Assembly (NCBI GenBank): GCA_036426205.1
Contig: CM071568.1
Location: forward strand, 51,930,040-51,994,039
DNA from: Ascaphus truei
Taxonomy: Eukaryota; Chordata; Amphibia; Anura; Ascaphidae
DNA: 64,000 nt
Direction: 5' to 3'
This document shows, piece by piece, positions 20,644 through 31,797 of the stretch (position 1 is its first letter; each line of letters starts with the position of its first letter). The translations under genes were made by a program, and so were the position numbers. The notes below the pieces were generated by a model, which was given only the letters and a program-made list of their open reading frames with translations, was not told the origin of the DNA and made no database searches.

Positions 20644-22560
20644 CCCAAGGCAGAAGTTGTGTACCCCAAAGAAGTGTCTGTCCAGTGCTAATAATGAGAA
20701 ACCCTCAACCAACCATACCAGGGAAGCGGAGCCAGAACCAATGAGTGGCGAACCCTTGACCAGCCCTGAAATTGCCCTGAAAATTGCCAGGCGTGACTGT
20801 GATCTGCTCCAGGAACAATTGAAACTTGAGAGGGAAGATAATGCTGAGCTACAGAAGACTGTTCTCGCAATGTACTCTGAATCTGGAACATAATTGGACG
20901 ATCTCAAGTCTGAGCTAGATGCTGCAAACATTACTAATGCCACCATGGTGGAAAAGCAGAGCCAATCCGATAAAATGATGGCTAAGCTGAAGAGGAAGTA
21001 TGAGGAGGCACTGAAGGAGATTAGTCTTTCAGCAAGAGGTTCACAGTCTTTGCCTAGAACTGAATGCTTCACAACAGGAGGTCAACAGTGTCCGGACAGA
21101 GGTGGACGTATCTCAGAAGGAGGCTTATATTCTCCCCAGAGCACTGGATGCCTCATAGCATGATATCAACAGCAGCCGCACAGAACTGGAAGTCTCCAGA
21201 AAGGAACTTCACAGTCTCGCTGAGGAGCTGGACATTTCAAAGAAAACTATCCTCATCTTAATTTAGATCTCAAAGTCTCTCAGAAGGAGCCACAGGTGGA
21301 CTGCAAGGAGGCCCTGAATATTACAGAGACTGAAAAAAAAGAAAATTTAAGATTAAAAAAAGACAATTCTGAGTTGACAGACCACGTCAATGAAAAGAAT
21401 GCAAAGCTGCAAGAGCTTGAGAAAATAAAGAAACGGTTGGAAGATTAAAAGTTTGAAGCAGAGCACCGACTGCAGAACCAACTGCAAGGTCTGCATACAC
21501 ACCTCCAGAATGCTGAGGAGAAGCAGCGAACTCTGCAGGAAGAAAATCTGCAGGCTGCTAAGGAAATACAAGTGCTGCAGGAACGTCTGATTACCCAGTG
21601 TGTCCTCGCAAAGCAGCATGATAAATTGAAGACTACCATGACCATCACCAAAGCATCGCTAGAGGCTAAGCTTAGAGGCCAGGTGACTCGGTACAAGAGG
21701 GAGCGCATAAAGGTCCAGAAACTGAGACGAGTATCTGCGGCCCAAGCGAAGAAGTTCACAGTGCTCCACAAAATAATGAATGATAGGTGGAAACAAGCTC
21801 AGAGAAAGCACAGGGAAGAAATAAAGACCCTGAAAGGAGAATGGCAGGAAACACTCAAGAAACAGAGTGAGACTCTGCAGACCAGTAACTTACAGATTCC
21901 TCCAATACGGAAAAGGTATTGGCTCTGGCCAAGCATCGGTATCCCACAGTAACTAATGCCCCTGAGGACAAGGGTACAGTGAGAGCTGGGTACTCCACGC
22001 ACCTTCAAAACAAGAGTACGAAGTTTGGGCCACTTAAGAAAGCACAAGCCAGACCTGCAGCTGCCAAACAGGCAACAAACAGAGTTAGGAATGCAGAATC
22101 AAAGCCAGAAGAATCCTTAGCTGAGGAAGCTGAAAAGATAGGACGTTCTCTGGAAATGGAGCTGGAATCGCAACACAATCCCAAAGAAACTGAACTGGCA
22201 ACTACATTGAATGGGAAAAATGCAGGAAGACAGCTTCAAGAACTGAGGGCTCAGGTGGCTGTTCTTGGGCACTCTTGTAATACCATGAAGTGGACAGTTG
22301 GTGCTAAAGTGGAGCACATGGGAAAGATGGCGAGAGAAAGCAATTTGCATAAACGCTCTACGACTGTCGCCATAGAGTCTGCCTACAAAAAGTGGAGCGC
22401 AAGACACAGGGGAAAGCTCATGACCACGTGGTCAGTAGAAAGACTGTACTTGGAAAAAGTTCTCCTTGAGCGACTGAGGACTGCTGATCTCAAGCACCTT
22501 CTGGAGGAGATACTACTAAACTGGAGGAGATACTACTAAACTGGAGGAAGGGCTCCAATC
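20644..22560 (+). pseudogene. Long coiled-coil coding region of the LTR element
   Basis: Across three frames joined by frameshifts and about four stops, this 1.9 kb encodes heptad-rich, Leu/Glu/Lys/Gln-rich sequence. Recognisable stretches are ALKIARRDCDLLQEQLKLERED (20770-20850), LDDLKSELDAANITNATMVE, TELEVSRKELHSLAEELDIS (about 21180-21240), LQELEKIKKRLED (21408-21450), LQGLHTHLQNAEEKQRTLQE (21480-21545) and a final part with EHMGKMARES and a Trp-containing basic end (22310-22540). It resembles the rod of myosin- or golgin-like proteins rather than any pol domain. A 21-bp tandem duplication (ctggaggagatactactaaa twice) lies at 22500-22540. The origin (Gag-derived or captured host gene) is unresolved. 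Confidence 0.65.
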
Positions 22561-22682
22561 CCAGCAGGACTGAGGGTTTTTCTCCATCCACTCGCATTCA
22601 AGTCACTGAGATATCTCGAATGAGAGTGGAAGGATGGGCTTTGGCCGTGGCAAGCCCGAGCTTCCCACAAACAGGGCAGGTA

Positions 22683-23253
22683 TATAACAGGGGATTTATC
22701 CCTGTTCAGAAAACTTGCCTTTAATCCAGCAGTGTGCTGGTTAATTAACCAGCACCTGGCTCATTGGAGGTTTGTTAGAGAAAAGGCTCCTCTTGAGACA
22801 GGAAGGAGACTCCTGAGCACACATGTGAGCTGATCAAGGAGACAGACAGAAGGGAAGTTCCTGAGTCTCACAGAGGAGACTGACAGAGGAAACACAGATG
22901 TCTGGAGCTTACAAGACTTCTAAACCCGACTGCTGATATAGCCTGAGGAAAAGGCAGCAACCCAGGAAAGAGAGAAGCCTTCCCCACTACAGCTACCAGA
23001 GAGACAGATAAGACTTTCTTTTGGAACTGTTATTTATCTGTATATATGTTTATATTTTGGGGCTGGTGAATAGCTTAGCTAACCAACCCAGTCAGAGAGG
23101 GCTGAGCTACATGTGTAGAAAGCGGAGATAGGTTTTTGTTTGGCTTATTTTCATATGTTTTGCTGTGTAAAAGGGACAGGCGCAATAAAGCCTAATTTTA
23201 ATTTCACCTTAAAAAACAGTCTCCATTGCGTACCTCTGAACACGTCTCTTACA
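22683..23253 (+). repeat. 3' LTR
   Basis: Begins TATAACAGGG, the first G of TG mutated to A, and ends CTCTTACA. Nearly collinear with the 5' LTR, with 36 extra bases at 23192-23228. The short purine-rich run acaaacagggcagg precedes it at 22667-22680 as a weak polypurine tract. Confidence 0.88.
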
Positions 23254-23258
23254 ACTCC
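23254..23258. repeat. TSD of the LTR retrotransposon, right copy
   Basis: actcc, identical to 16659-16663. From here to about 23540 the sequence is AT-rich and unassigned. Confidence 0.8.
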
Positions 23259-23543
23259 CTTTTAATCAAAAGTGCCTAACAGCTTCCTGTCTTTAATCAA
23301 AAATGCTTTATTATTTTGTTAGATTTTTGTCAGGGTTATTTATTTATTATATTTATTGTACATAAGATGGGGTTCACCTAACCTGAGCATGATATGATTG
23401 TATATCCTCATTTTGCATTCTAAAGTTTAACTATGTTGCAGGGTTTGCACTGCTATTTAAAACCCACCTGTATTTGTTTTATGCAAAAAAGTTGTCCGAT
23501 GGGCCAAAAAAAGCCAAAAGCTCTTTTTTTTTTTGCAAGCAAT

Positions 23544-24529
23544 AGCTATTCACAAAGCAGTGACATGTTTATCAGCCTATAAAATCTATCAATATTTTAG
23601 CACCAGCTAAAGGCTGGTGCTAGAGAGATGCTGTAACAGGGACTTATCCCTGTTTGGATAAAGCTGCCTCATAGCTCTGAATCCAGCATGGAGCTAGCTA
23701 ATTGCAGCCACTCAATTACCCAGAAGCAATGATCCTCAACAGCCACGGCCCTCAGATACAGTAAGTTATTTTCTTCTTCTTTCTTTTCTTCGTTAGCTTC
23801 ATCTGTTAATTGTAATCCATTTGGGGGTCTTCTGCCTTCTTTCACCCACCCTGGGCCAAGTATCCCCTTCAATCATCCCCTCTGCCCCAATAAACCTGCT
23901 ATTGTGCCTTAACCCCTTCATTGCCTTCGCGGCTAGCCACTAAGGTAATGAAGCTGCTTTAATGTAATTTTTAATACAGTACTAGTGTATTAGTGTAATA
24001 CTAGGGGGTCTCCTGACCTGAACCGCTTTGATTTCTGCCTCGGGAACCCCCTGCTTCCCGAGTTAGAGGCCCTGGTTTGGGGTATGAGGTGCTGGTATCG
24101 CCACCATTTTTAAATCGTTTGCGTCACGTGAACAGGGATTTAAAAACTGGAGGAGATCCCGGCACCCCATATATCTTGGGAAGTAGGGGGTCCCCAAGGC
24201 TGAAATCAGTGCGGTTCAGCTCAGGAGAACCCCCTGCTCAAACACACTATTATCAAAATTAATATTTTTACTGCATCATCGCCTCTCCATGCAGCTCTTC
24301 CAGGCTGCAATTTTTTCTATCAGTTGCTGCTCGCTAGGATTTATAGCGCGATTGCACTGATAAAAATAAAACGAACGGCCGATAGTGGGGATTTTTCTAT
24401 CGGGCTTTAAAAGAATGGCAATCATTCTTAGTGAGTACTATTTTTGCCCTCATGTTTTAGTGCGCGATAAATTAATGCAAAGTTGTCTGACAATGCACTG
24501 ATTTTATCACCGCTTTGTGAATAGGTCCC
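23544..24529. mobile_element. TIR DNA-transposon copy, mid-repetitive family A
   Basis: Ends ctattcacaaagcagtga (23547-23564) and, inverted, ctattcacaaagcggtga (24507-24524). The interior at 23990-24250 has the family block (agggggtctcctga, then gtcacgtgaacagg, then ccccaaggctgaaatcag) that recurs at 27540-27790, 29530-29800 and 54335-54600. A short LTR-like start, tgtaacagggacttatccct, lies at 23632. No transposase frame. Confidence 0.65.
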
Positions 24530-24699
24530 ATTGTATCTTATTTATGCATATATTTAAAATTGTATTCTTAAACAACGCTTATCATTAAGATTGATGTTTT
24601 GTATGCTATAGGGTAGTGCATATTTTTCATGTTCATGTGTTTAATGAAAAATTTTAGTAGTAATTTAACCCGATTGGAGGATTTGTTTTTTCAATTAAT

Positions 24700-25100
24700 C
24701 TCCATGGTTGCCTTGGAGCTTATAAAGGTCAAATGTTACCTCACATGAAACTTCCCTGCCGAAGTCGCATAGCGAGATGAAACACATAGGACGTTTCTCA
24801 CTGAAGAAAGCCAAGAGAGGTCATTCATCACGATTGACTTCAATTGTGGAACCTCTCAGCTAACTGGAAATTATCATCCGGGAATTTCCCATCTCCAAGC
24901 TGATTGAAATACGTCAGTCCAGTGTTCATCTGATGACTGCACAGTAATAGGAAACTGCACTTATGGGATTCCCCTTCTATCCAAAGATCAGCTGTTCGGA
25001 AGACGCAGATACAGCCTGGATCCACATTCCACGTAGGATTGAGGTTTGTCTTGATGAAAAGGTAATATATTTTCCAAACCTCCTCCCAACAAAAAGAGTC
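24700..25100 (+). repeat. PLE-terminal-repeat-like segment with eroded hammerhead
   Basis: ctgccgaagtcgc (24755-24767), then gcgagatgaaacacatagg looks like an eroded CTGANGA-stem II-GAAA core with most bases off consensus. Sequence around it is unassigned. The stretch 24530-25440 holds no protein-like frame. Confidence 0.35.
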
Positions 25101-25566
25101 AATTTTTAAGAGATTTCCCTTTGATTTCATCCAGAGAAAATGTATTTAACTGGAGTACATCACATTTGAGATTGCAAATTAGGGAAAGGGGAATATCTCG
25201 CGGGGTTCAATTACTACATCTCTCACCTCCCGTTGGACTGTTATTATCCTTATCATTATATACTAAAGCCGGATTGTGCTAATAACACCTGGCCAGCACA
25301 ATGGGATTCATTCTAATCTATTACCCATTTCCAACAGATGTTCAACATTTTACATATTACTCCACTTATTAGTAGTAGTAGATTTTGTCATTTTTTACCA
25401 TCTGATAATTTTTTAGGGTTATTTTAGCCATTGTGATTCACATTCATTTTAATATTGTTGTTTTTTAATTATATTGGTAATTGTCTTAATAAATATTGAA
25501 CTGTTAATAACAGGAGAAAAGCACATGCATGCATACAAATATATACATGTACACACTCCACATACA

Positions 25567-25604
25567 TATAATGTGTTATTTTGGTCTTGAAAGCTTGTGG
25601 AGCA
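25567..25604. repeat. Outer inverted-repeat arm, left
   Basis: The block ending in ttggtcttgaaagcttgtgg is the reverse complement of the block at about 26858-26893. The two arms enclose 1.25 kb including the hammerhead fold-back. Confidence 0.75.
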
Positions 25605-25630
25605 CACACGTGCGCACGCACACGCACACA

Positions 25631-26000
25631 CACACTGAGTTAAATTATGGTGAGTAAAAAAGTGACAAAAACCCTCCACAATAGCTTCTGGCTATGCACC
25701 TTAACCCTGGCTGTGCTCAAAGCTGTGACCATGCTGCAAGCTTAAGCCTATAGGGAACCATGTTAAAAATGGTTTTTGAAGCAAAAAGTGGCACTGTGGG
25801 CTCATTTGCATGTCATTTCCCAGAATCCCTTGCTGCAGTGGAAGTGTTGTGTGATGGGAGATAATGGTGAAAGGTGGGGTTGCAGACCTGCCTAAGACAT
25901 GCAGATGAGCATACAGTTGTATTTACATTTGCATATTTGCTTTGCTGTGGAGGGTTTTTGTCACTTTTTTTACTCACCGTAACTTAACTCAGTGTGGTAA
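25631..26000. mobile_element. Fold-back part of the hammerhead-bearing repeat
   Basis: Bases 25631-25680 and 25946-25996 are inverted copies of each other (gacaaaaaccctccaca against tgtggagggtttttgtc). The intervening DNA (25735-25945) is the family body shared with 13640-13700 and 35775-35850. The unit leads directly into two hammerhead copies. Confidence 0.75.
25695..25734. repeat. 40-bp perfect inverted repeat, left arm
   Basis: The segment tgcaccttaaccctggctgt onwards to 25734 is the exact reverse complement of 26097-26136, which lies between the two hammerheads. Confidence 0.85.
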
Positions 26001-26021
26001 ACCCCATCCTTTAGCTTCTGT

Positions 26022-26097
26022 GCATACCCAGTTAATCAACCCCACACTGATGAGACCCATTAAGGTCGAAACAGCTGTCTGTGGGTGGTTTTCTGGG
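26022..26097 (+). ncRNA. Type I hammerhead ribozyme, copy 1
   Basis: All elements are present: stem I cccaca (26041-26046) with tgtggg (26080-26085); core CTGATGA (26047-26053); stem II GACC/GGTC with loop CATTAA (26054-26067); GAAA (26068-26071); stem III ACAGCTGT folding on itself; C at 26079 as the nucleotide 5' of the predicted cleavage between 26079 and 26080. Stem I extends through an internal loop to acccag/ctgggc, the layout needed for loop I-loop II contacts. The catalytic core matches consensus at every fixed position. Confidence 0.88.
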
Positions 26098-26133
26098 CAT
26101 GGTCACAGCTTTGAGCACAGCCAGGGTTAAGGT

Positions 26134-26215
26134 GCATACCCAGTTAATCAACCCCACACTGATGAGACCCATTAAGGTCGAAACAGCTGTCTGTGGGTGG
26201 TTTTCTGGGTATGCA
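26134..26215 (+). ncRNA. Type I hammerhead ribozyme, copy 2
   Basis: An identical core 112 bp downstream: CTGATGA at 26159-26165, stem II and GAAA to 26183, predicted cleavage between 26191 and 26192. Stem I here closes with tgcatacccag (26134-26144) pairing with ctgggtatgca (26205-26215). Cleavage at both copies would release a 112-nt RNA. Confidence 0.88.
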
Positions 26216-26359
26216 AAGAAGCTAAAGGATAGGCCAACCATAATTCTGAGTATGCATTTTATTCAGCTCTGTTTGTGAGTGTGTATTTTTATCCCTTATT
26301 CCATAAATTTTTTGTTATACTATTTTACGCTATGAGTGCGCCTGTTTTTTCTGTGTTTT

Positions 26360-26363
<4 letters not shown>

Positions 26364-26426
<63 letters not shown>

Positions 26427-26427
26427 A
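26364..26427. repeat. (AT)n microsatellite
   Basis: About 60 bp of alternating A/T. A second, shorter tract lies at about 26829-26846. Between them (26430-26828) is AT-rich unassigned DNA. Confidence 0.95.
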
Positions 26428-26857
26428 TGAGGGTCTGCGCTCGTGTGTGGAAACCAGAAATATAGGATATATAAAATTAAATTAACTGATTAAAAATCAT
26501 AAATATATAAACATATTATTAATAAATCAATATAATGAATACCAATATAATATATCTTGAATGGTGAAATTAATTCATATACCCAAAATGCACTGTGAAT
26601 GTCTGATATAAAAAAAGCTAAAACATACAATTATACAAAAAAAAAAAGACGAAGGGACTTCAACAGCAAAGCAGCGTTTCCTGGTCCTAGGAGCATGAGT
26701 ATTACTCATACAATGCTTTTAATTGTTTTATGTTTGTGAGTTCATTTTTATTGAGATTTTTGGGAATTAAATATATTGATTTTGCACAGTAATGCACTAG
26801 GATTTGGCGCTTTTTTTTCTTATATTTTTATATATATATATATATATGTACATACTC

Positions 26858-26893
26858 CACAAGCTTTCAAGACCAAAATAACACATTTTGTTT
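26858..26893. repeat. Outer inverted-repeat arm, right
   Basis: ccacaagctttcaagaccaa and flanking bases mirror 25567-25604. Confidence 0.75.
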
Positions 26894-27059
26894 AAACTTA
26901 TTGCACTGTATTTTGTATGTTTTTTCTATTTTCATACATCTGCGCTCCCCAAACATCCGGACATTTGCTTCTGTAATGGGCATGCACTATATATTTGGCA
27001 TTGCGCATGTGTGTAACTTACATGTTTAACACACATACAGGCAAATTAATTTACTGTTG

Positions 27060-27220
27060 ATTTTTATGTTATGAAATGTATAACGAACATCGTTTTTGCA
27101 TAAAATTAGTTTTGTGAATTTGCACTAACCACAAGGAACATAACATCCGTTATGGATTGTGATAACCATACGTTATGAGCCTTGAGTTAATGGAGTTCTG
27201 AGGATCTGGGGAAAAGTGCC
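27060..27220. repeat. Right-end fragment of TIR family B
   Basis: gagttaatggagttctgagg (27184-27203) and the taacatccgttatg region resemble the right half of the complete copy at 37923-38382 (ctgagttaacagagttttgt). Confidence 0.55.
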
Positions 27221-27237
27221 TTCCCATCTCACACTTA

Positions 27238-28373
27238 AGGGCCTATTCTAGTAAGCTTGATGGGTTCGCTGCTATTTCGCAAGTTTTGGCATGTTCTCAC
27301 CGAATGATGTGTCAGTTGAGTAATCACAGTATTCAGAAAGAATCTAAACCCATCTCAAACCATGCGGCGATAAAATGCCTAAACCGCTCGGGACAGCAGC
27401 AATGAGATCTCAGCTTCACTCAAAGTTCTCCCTCGTACGATCAGGCTGCAGCTGCATAGAGAGCTGCACAGAGAGAGCCGCCTCTCCCTGCACATGTCTC
27501 GCAAGTGATCACAGTGTTTTAATTAAACTTTTAATAGTAATGTGCGGGAGCAGGGGTCTCTGAACCGCATTGATTTCAGGTCAGGGAGCCCCCTACTTTA
27601 TGAGATATAAGCCCGGTTATGGGTGGAGGTATCTCCTATACATTTAAATGTCCCGGTCACGTGACACGGTACATTTAAACATTGCATGGGGAAACTGGCA
27701 CCCCATAATGGGACCTGTATCCTGGGAAGCAATGGTTCCCCAGACCTTAAATCAATGTGGTTCTTCTCCGGAGATCCCCTGCTCACGCACACTAGTATGA
27801 ATTTTTTTATTAAAACAGCTTCATTACCTTAGCGGCTACCCGCTAAAATGGAAGAAAAATGCATACCACTTTCACCCACCCCTGCTACCCACAATAAACT
27901 GGGCACTTGTAGTTAACTCCTTCATTGCCTTAGCGGTTAGCCGCTAACTAAGGTAATAAAGGTGCCTGTAAATGCATTTTTCATGCATCGGACTGATGCC
28001 GAGGATCTCCGGTGCTTGTGTTAATGTGTATCAGCTCCGGAGACCCCCGGCATCAATCCGATGCAGGAAAAATATGCATTTTTTTTCTAAGTCGCTCTCT
28101 CACAACCCTTGAAGAGAATATTGGATAAAATCGTAATTCCATAGCCCCGATAAAATTATTGAGGCTACTAGAATAGAACGGTTTTATAAAAATTGCGATT
28201 TTGGGCTTCTTGCCGGCTTCTGCACGATGTGTTTGGCCAGGAGACAAAAATCATGATAAAATGCTTTCGCCTCATGATTTAACCAACTTATCGAGGCTTT
28301 CTGAATAGCTACATTGTGACAGCTGCTCACAATCCTCAACAAGTTGGTTATCGAGGCTACAAGAATAGGCCCC
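27238..28373. mobile_element. TIR DNA transposon (family A), Harbinger-like
   Basis: A 1.14-kb element. The left end AGGGCCTATTCTAGTA and inverted right end GGGGCCTATTCTTGTA form about 24-bp TIRs with few mismatches. A TTA triplet flanks each side (27235-27237 and 28374-28376), as in PIF/Harbinger elements; a decayed TTAA site (piggyBac) is the alternative. The interior shares the family A block (27540-27790) and two inverted aaggtaatgaagc/cattaccttagcgg words. No transposase. Confidence 0.72.
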
Positions 28374-28376
28374 TTA

Positions 28377-29500
28377 GTCTTCTGACAGGGAAGTAGATTG
28401 CATAATATAGGGGATGTCCTGATATTTAAATGTCAAAATAGCTTGTAGGCATGGCAAGCAATACTGTACATTGACAAGTGACACTGTGTTGCAGAGTTGA
28501 AAAAAAATGCATCTATTTTCTAAATCATTGAAATAAGTATTTTTTTTTTTTTAATTCAAAGAAAATATTACATTCACTCAAGTAAGTCAATACTGTACAT
28601 TGGTAAATTCGTTAAAATATATATTTTTGGGAGCTACGTTGAAAGGTTTCTACAACATATACCAAGCCCTGAAATAACAATAGTGGTCAAAAAGAACTTA
28701 ATTGTACATGCACTGAAAATGCAGCAACAATTAAAACAAAAAGGAATTGTGTATTTTCATTTTTGAGTACACTATTGCCTAAATTTGAGCAAAGTGCTGT
28801 TATATGGAAATCACAAACTAGAATGTACTACTTCTAATTTAACAATGGGTGGCCCTGTTTTTATCAGTGTATACTATGGCATTTTTTGTCTCTATTGAAT
28901 ACTTTTCTTTTGTCATTCAGCTGCATAATCACCTTCTTTTGTAAGATAATCACACTTAATTAACTTTCCAACAGCTTTTGTCCTTTTAGATTGTTAATTA
29001 CCTGTCTGTGGATCTCATATCTTTGCAGCTACAAGAAAGAAAAAAAAGAAGATAATCTACACCATTTAAATAAATCTAAGACTGTAACTGATTATGATTG
29101 CCAATTGTTTTAAATGCATTACACATCTTTACACCTTCTGTTCAGGTTTCTTATGGCCAATGCACATTTTATCTAATACAGTACATAAGCTATCACACCT
29201 ACCTTGCATTATTTTGTAGAGATACCTTTAAAGGGACAAATATCAAAGTTATGGATATACTAGATGTACATATTGTACACAAGCTTTTAAGACCTCACAC
29301 ATTTATCCTTCAGATGTTACATCTTAGTTTTAGCTCTCATTTTTATTTTTTAGGAAATGTATCTAAAATAGCAGATCTTTTGCTAATTTAAATCATTTAC
29401 ATTAATGTAATGTATGATGTACCAGAAACTAGCCTACATCCTTTGTTATTGTATAAATATACTATATTATGTTAGCTGTATATTTAAGGAGTATATAGGT
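28377..29500. other. Unassigned AT-rich DNA
   Basis: No repeat partner elsewhere in the window, no protein-like frame and no RNA motif recognised. Probably single-copy intergenic DNA. Confidence 0.5.
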
Positions 29501-29524
29501 GGGAAGCAGGAGGGAGAACTCCAG

Positions 29525-29805
29525 CTGAACCATGTTAATTTCAGCTCTGGGGACACCATGCTCCCTTGGGATACTTACAACGGAAGGTAATGCCAGTATC
29601 TCGCTGCTTATTAAAGATCCTGCATCATGCAGGCCTACAGGAAGTCCACAAGGGATGATATTGCAGCTTCCAATTGGACCATTAAAGCGACATTTTCTGT
29701 GCAGAGCTACCGGCAGTCCTTTCCGATGTAACTATCTCGGGAAGCCGGTGGTTCCCGAAGCTGAAATCAATGCGGTTTAGCTCCAGAGACCCCTGCTTAC
29801 TACTT
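29525..29805. repeat. Family A fragment
   Basis: The ends of the block (tttcagctctggggacacca; ccgaagctgaaatcaatgcg) match the corresponding parts at 24200-24245 and 27575-27790. TIRs are not evident in this copy. Confidence 0.6.
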
Positions 29806-29979
29806 AATGAAAAAAATAAAGATAAACCAAGAGGTAATTCCACTTTAAACATTAAAATATCAGTTTACTAATTAACTTATTGTTTAGCGGCTTTTCGGCA
29901 AGACCTGTTCAGTATTATACCAATATACACGGCTCATACGCATATTCAAAAACATACATATTCTCATGCATTTATTAAA

Positions 29980-30900
29980 GGTCCAATTCCTCTCTCACAA
30001 CTTTAGCCCAACATGAAAAAGTTCAATTTATGACAACTCTCTGTTGTCTATCTTTTAACCAGTTTTCAATACAGGTGCAAATGTTTTTAGCGAGTTCAAT
30101 TTGATTTATTTTGTACACTAATCTCATGTGGAAATATCAAAAGCCTTTGAAAAATCTAAGTTGACAAAATCAACTGCATTACCCTGTTCTAAATTCCTAC
30201 TTACCTCCTCAAAGAAACTAATAAGTTTAGTTTGGCACGACCTATCCTTCATAAATCCATGCTGGCTATTACTAATAATTTTGATTTCCATTAGGTATTC
30301 CTGAATATTATCCCATACTAAACCTCCAAGTAGCTTCCCCACTATTGATGTCAGGCTTACATGTCTGTAATTCCCTGGTTGTGATCTAGCTCCCTTTATA
30401 AATATAGGCACCACGTCTGCTTTACGCCAGTCTTGTGGTACTGAGTCTGTGGAAATGGATTTCTTGAATATTAAATATAATGAACTTCGAACTTCTTTCT
30501 CAATTAACCAATTGTTCATTAATATAGAGGTTGTCACTTCCTCCTACGGAACTACTATTGCAATTGATTCTTCCCTGGTAAACACAGAGGCAAAGAATTT
30601 GTTTAATACACCAGCTTTTTCCTTATGTCAAATAATCTGCCTGCCCATCGCACACTGAAAGGGTCCTATATTTTCTTTTCTCATTTTTTTTGTTATTAAG
30701 GTACTTAAATAACTTTTTAATGGTTGATCTTACTTTCTATTGCAATCCTTTTTTCATTATCCATTTTTGCTAATGTGATTGACTTTTTGCATTTTTTGTT
30801 ACATTCCTTATAATTCTGATATGATGCCTATGTCCCTTCTGACTTTAAGAATCTATGTGCCTGCCTCCTCTTTTCCATTTCCTCCCCTACCTACAATATT
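29980..30900 (-). pseudogene. CR1-like LINE reverse transcriptase fragment
   Basis: A 137-residue minus-strand frame at 30124-30537 reads ISTDSVPQDWRKADVVPIF, then QPGNYRHVSLTSIVGKL, SNSQHGFMKDRSCQTKLISF and VDFVNLDFSKAFD, matching RT fingers and motif A (catalytic Asp in FSKAFD) of CR1/Jockey-type LINEs. It ends just after motif A. Flanking 29990-30123 carries family-like sequence downstream in other frames, and 30538-30890 looks like the broken pre-RT region. Confidence 0.85.
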
Positions 30901-31504
30901 TATTTAGCAACATTGGTTTAGACGTGTTTCTTTTATATTTATGTTGCCCTGTTTCCCCCTGAACACAGGAACTACTCATGCTGCCCTTGTACCTATTTGC
31001 TCACAGGAGCCTAAGCCTCTGCCATGGAGAGCCTGGGGTATATCACTTACTATATGGTGCAGAGCCTCCACCTGTGAGGGATGCCAGCAGAGCGGATGCA
31101 GCCCCTCACAGGACACAATCAAGTGAACACACACAATGATAAAAATAGGGGAACCTTTACTGTACGGAGATATAACAAATGAGTTTTACACTATACTCTA
31201 TAGTGAGTAGATAAACATCTGCCCCACGCCTCGAAGGGCCTTTTCCCACCATATTTACCCCAGCACCATGTACCCTACACCATGTCCACAGTAATGTATA
31301 AGTCCCTTGGTCACTTATCTCAATAGTGTCCCCAAAGAACCCACCCTTATAGGCGTGATCAGTGCCTGTGTTGTACCGGTATGTTGATGCACTTTAAAAG
31401 ACAGTACCTGACGGGCGCTCCAGCACCCGGTCCGAAGAGACTTAAAAAAGGATCTGCTTCTCCACAATCTCCTCCGTGACGTCCCTCAAGGGTGGTCCCG
31501 CCCG

Positions 31505-31534
31505 GATAATGTCTCTCTCTCTCTCTCTCTCTCT
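31505..31534. repeat. (TC)n microsatellite
   Basis: A run of alternating T and C of about 30 bp. The surrounding 30900-31790 has no gene-like frame and probably belongs to the PLE-type segment that ends near 32300. Confidence 0.85.
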
Positions 31535-31797
31535 CGTTGGTGAGGCCTGGTCCCAGACCTCTCCTCAGGGAGTGCAGCATCCGCTGTGTCCCTAGCTATC
31601 ACTGCAGTGCTAATGGGATACGTTCCCTATTCAAGGGCCTGTCCCTGGAGCAGCACAAACTCAGTGAGTGACTCAGGGCCTACCTGGGGCCTAGGGGGTA
31701 TGCTGACCTAGTGCAGAGGCTACTTGCCTCTCTGCACAGAGACCTCTGTCCCCTATCCCTGCCTGACAGCACTCACTAACGTGGTCCTTAGTCAGTG

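Larger units (their letters stand above)
16664..23253 (+). mobile_element. Non-autonomous LTR retrotransposon with zinc-knuckle and coiled-coil coding region
   Basis: A complete LTR element of 6.59 kb including a 1.8-kb nested insertion. It has a 542-bp 5' LTR, a primer binding site, a leader with imperfect repeats, a coding region with a CCHC-like zinc knuckle followed by long coiled-coil sequence, and a 571-bp 3' LTR, with a 5-bp TSD. I find no protease, reverse transcriptase, RNase H or integrase motif anywhere between the LTRs, so it must have been mobilised in trans. LTRs differ mainly by a 36-bp indel near their 3' end. Confidence 0.85.
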
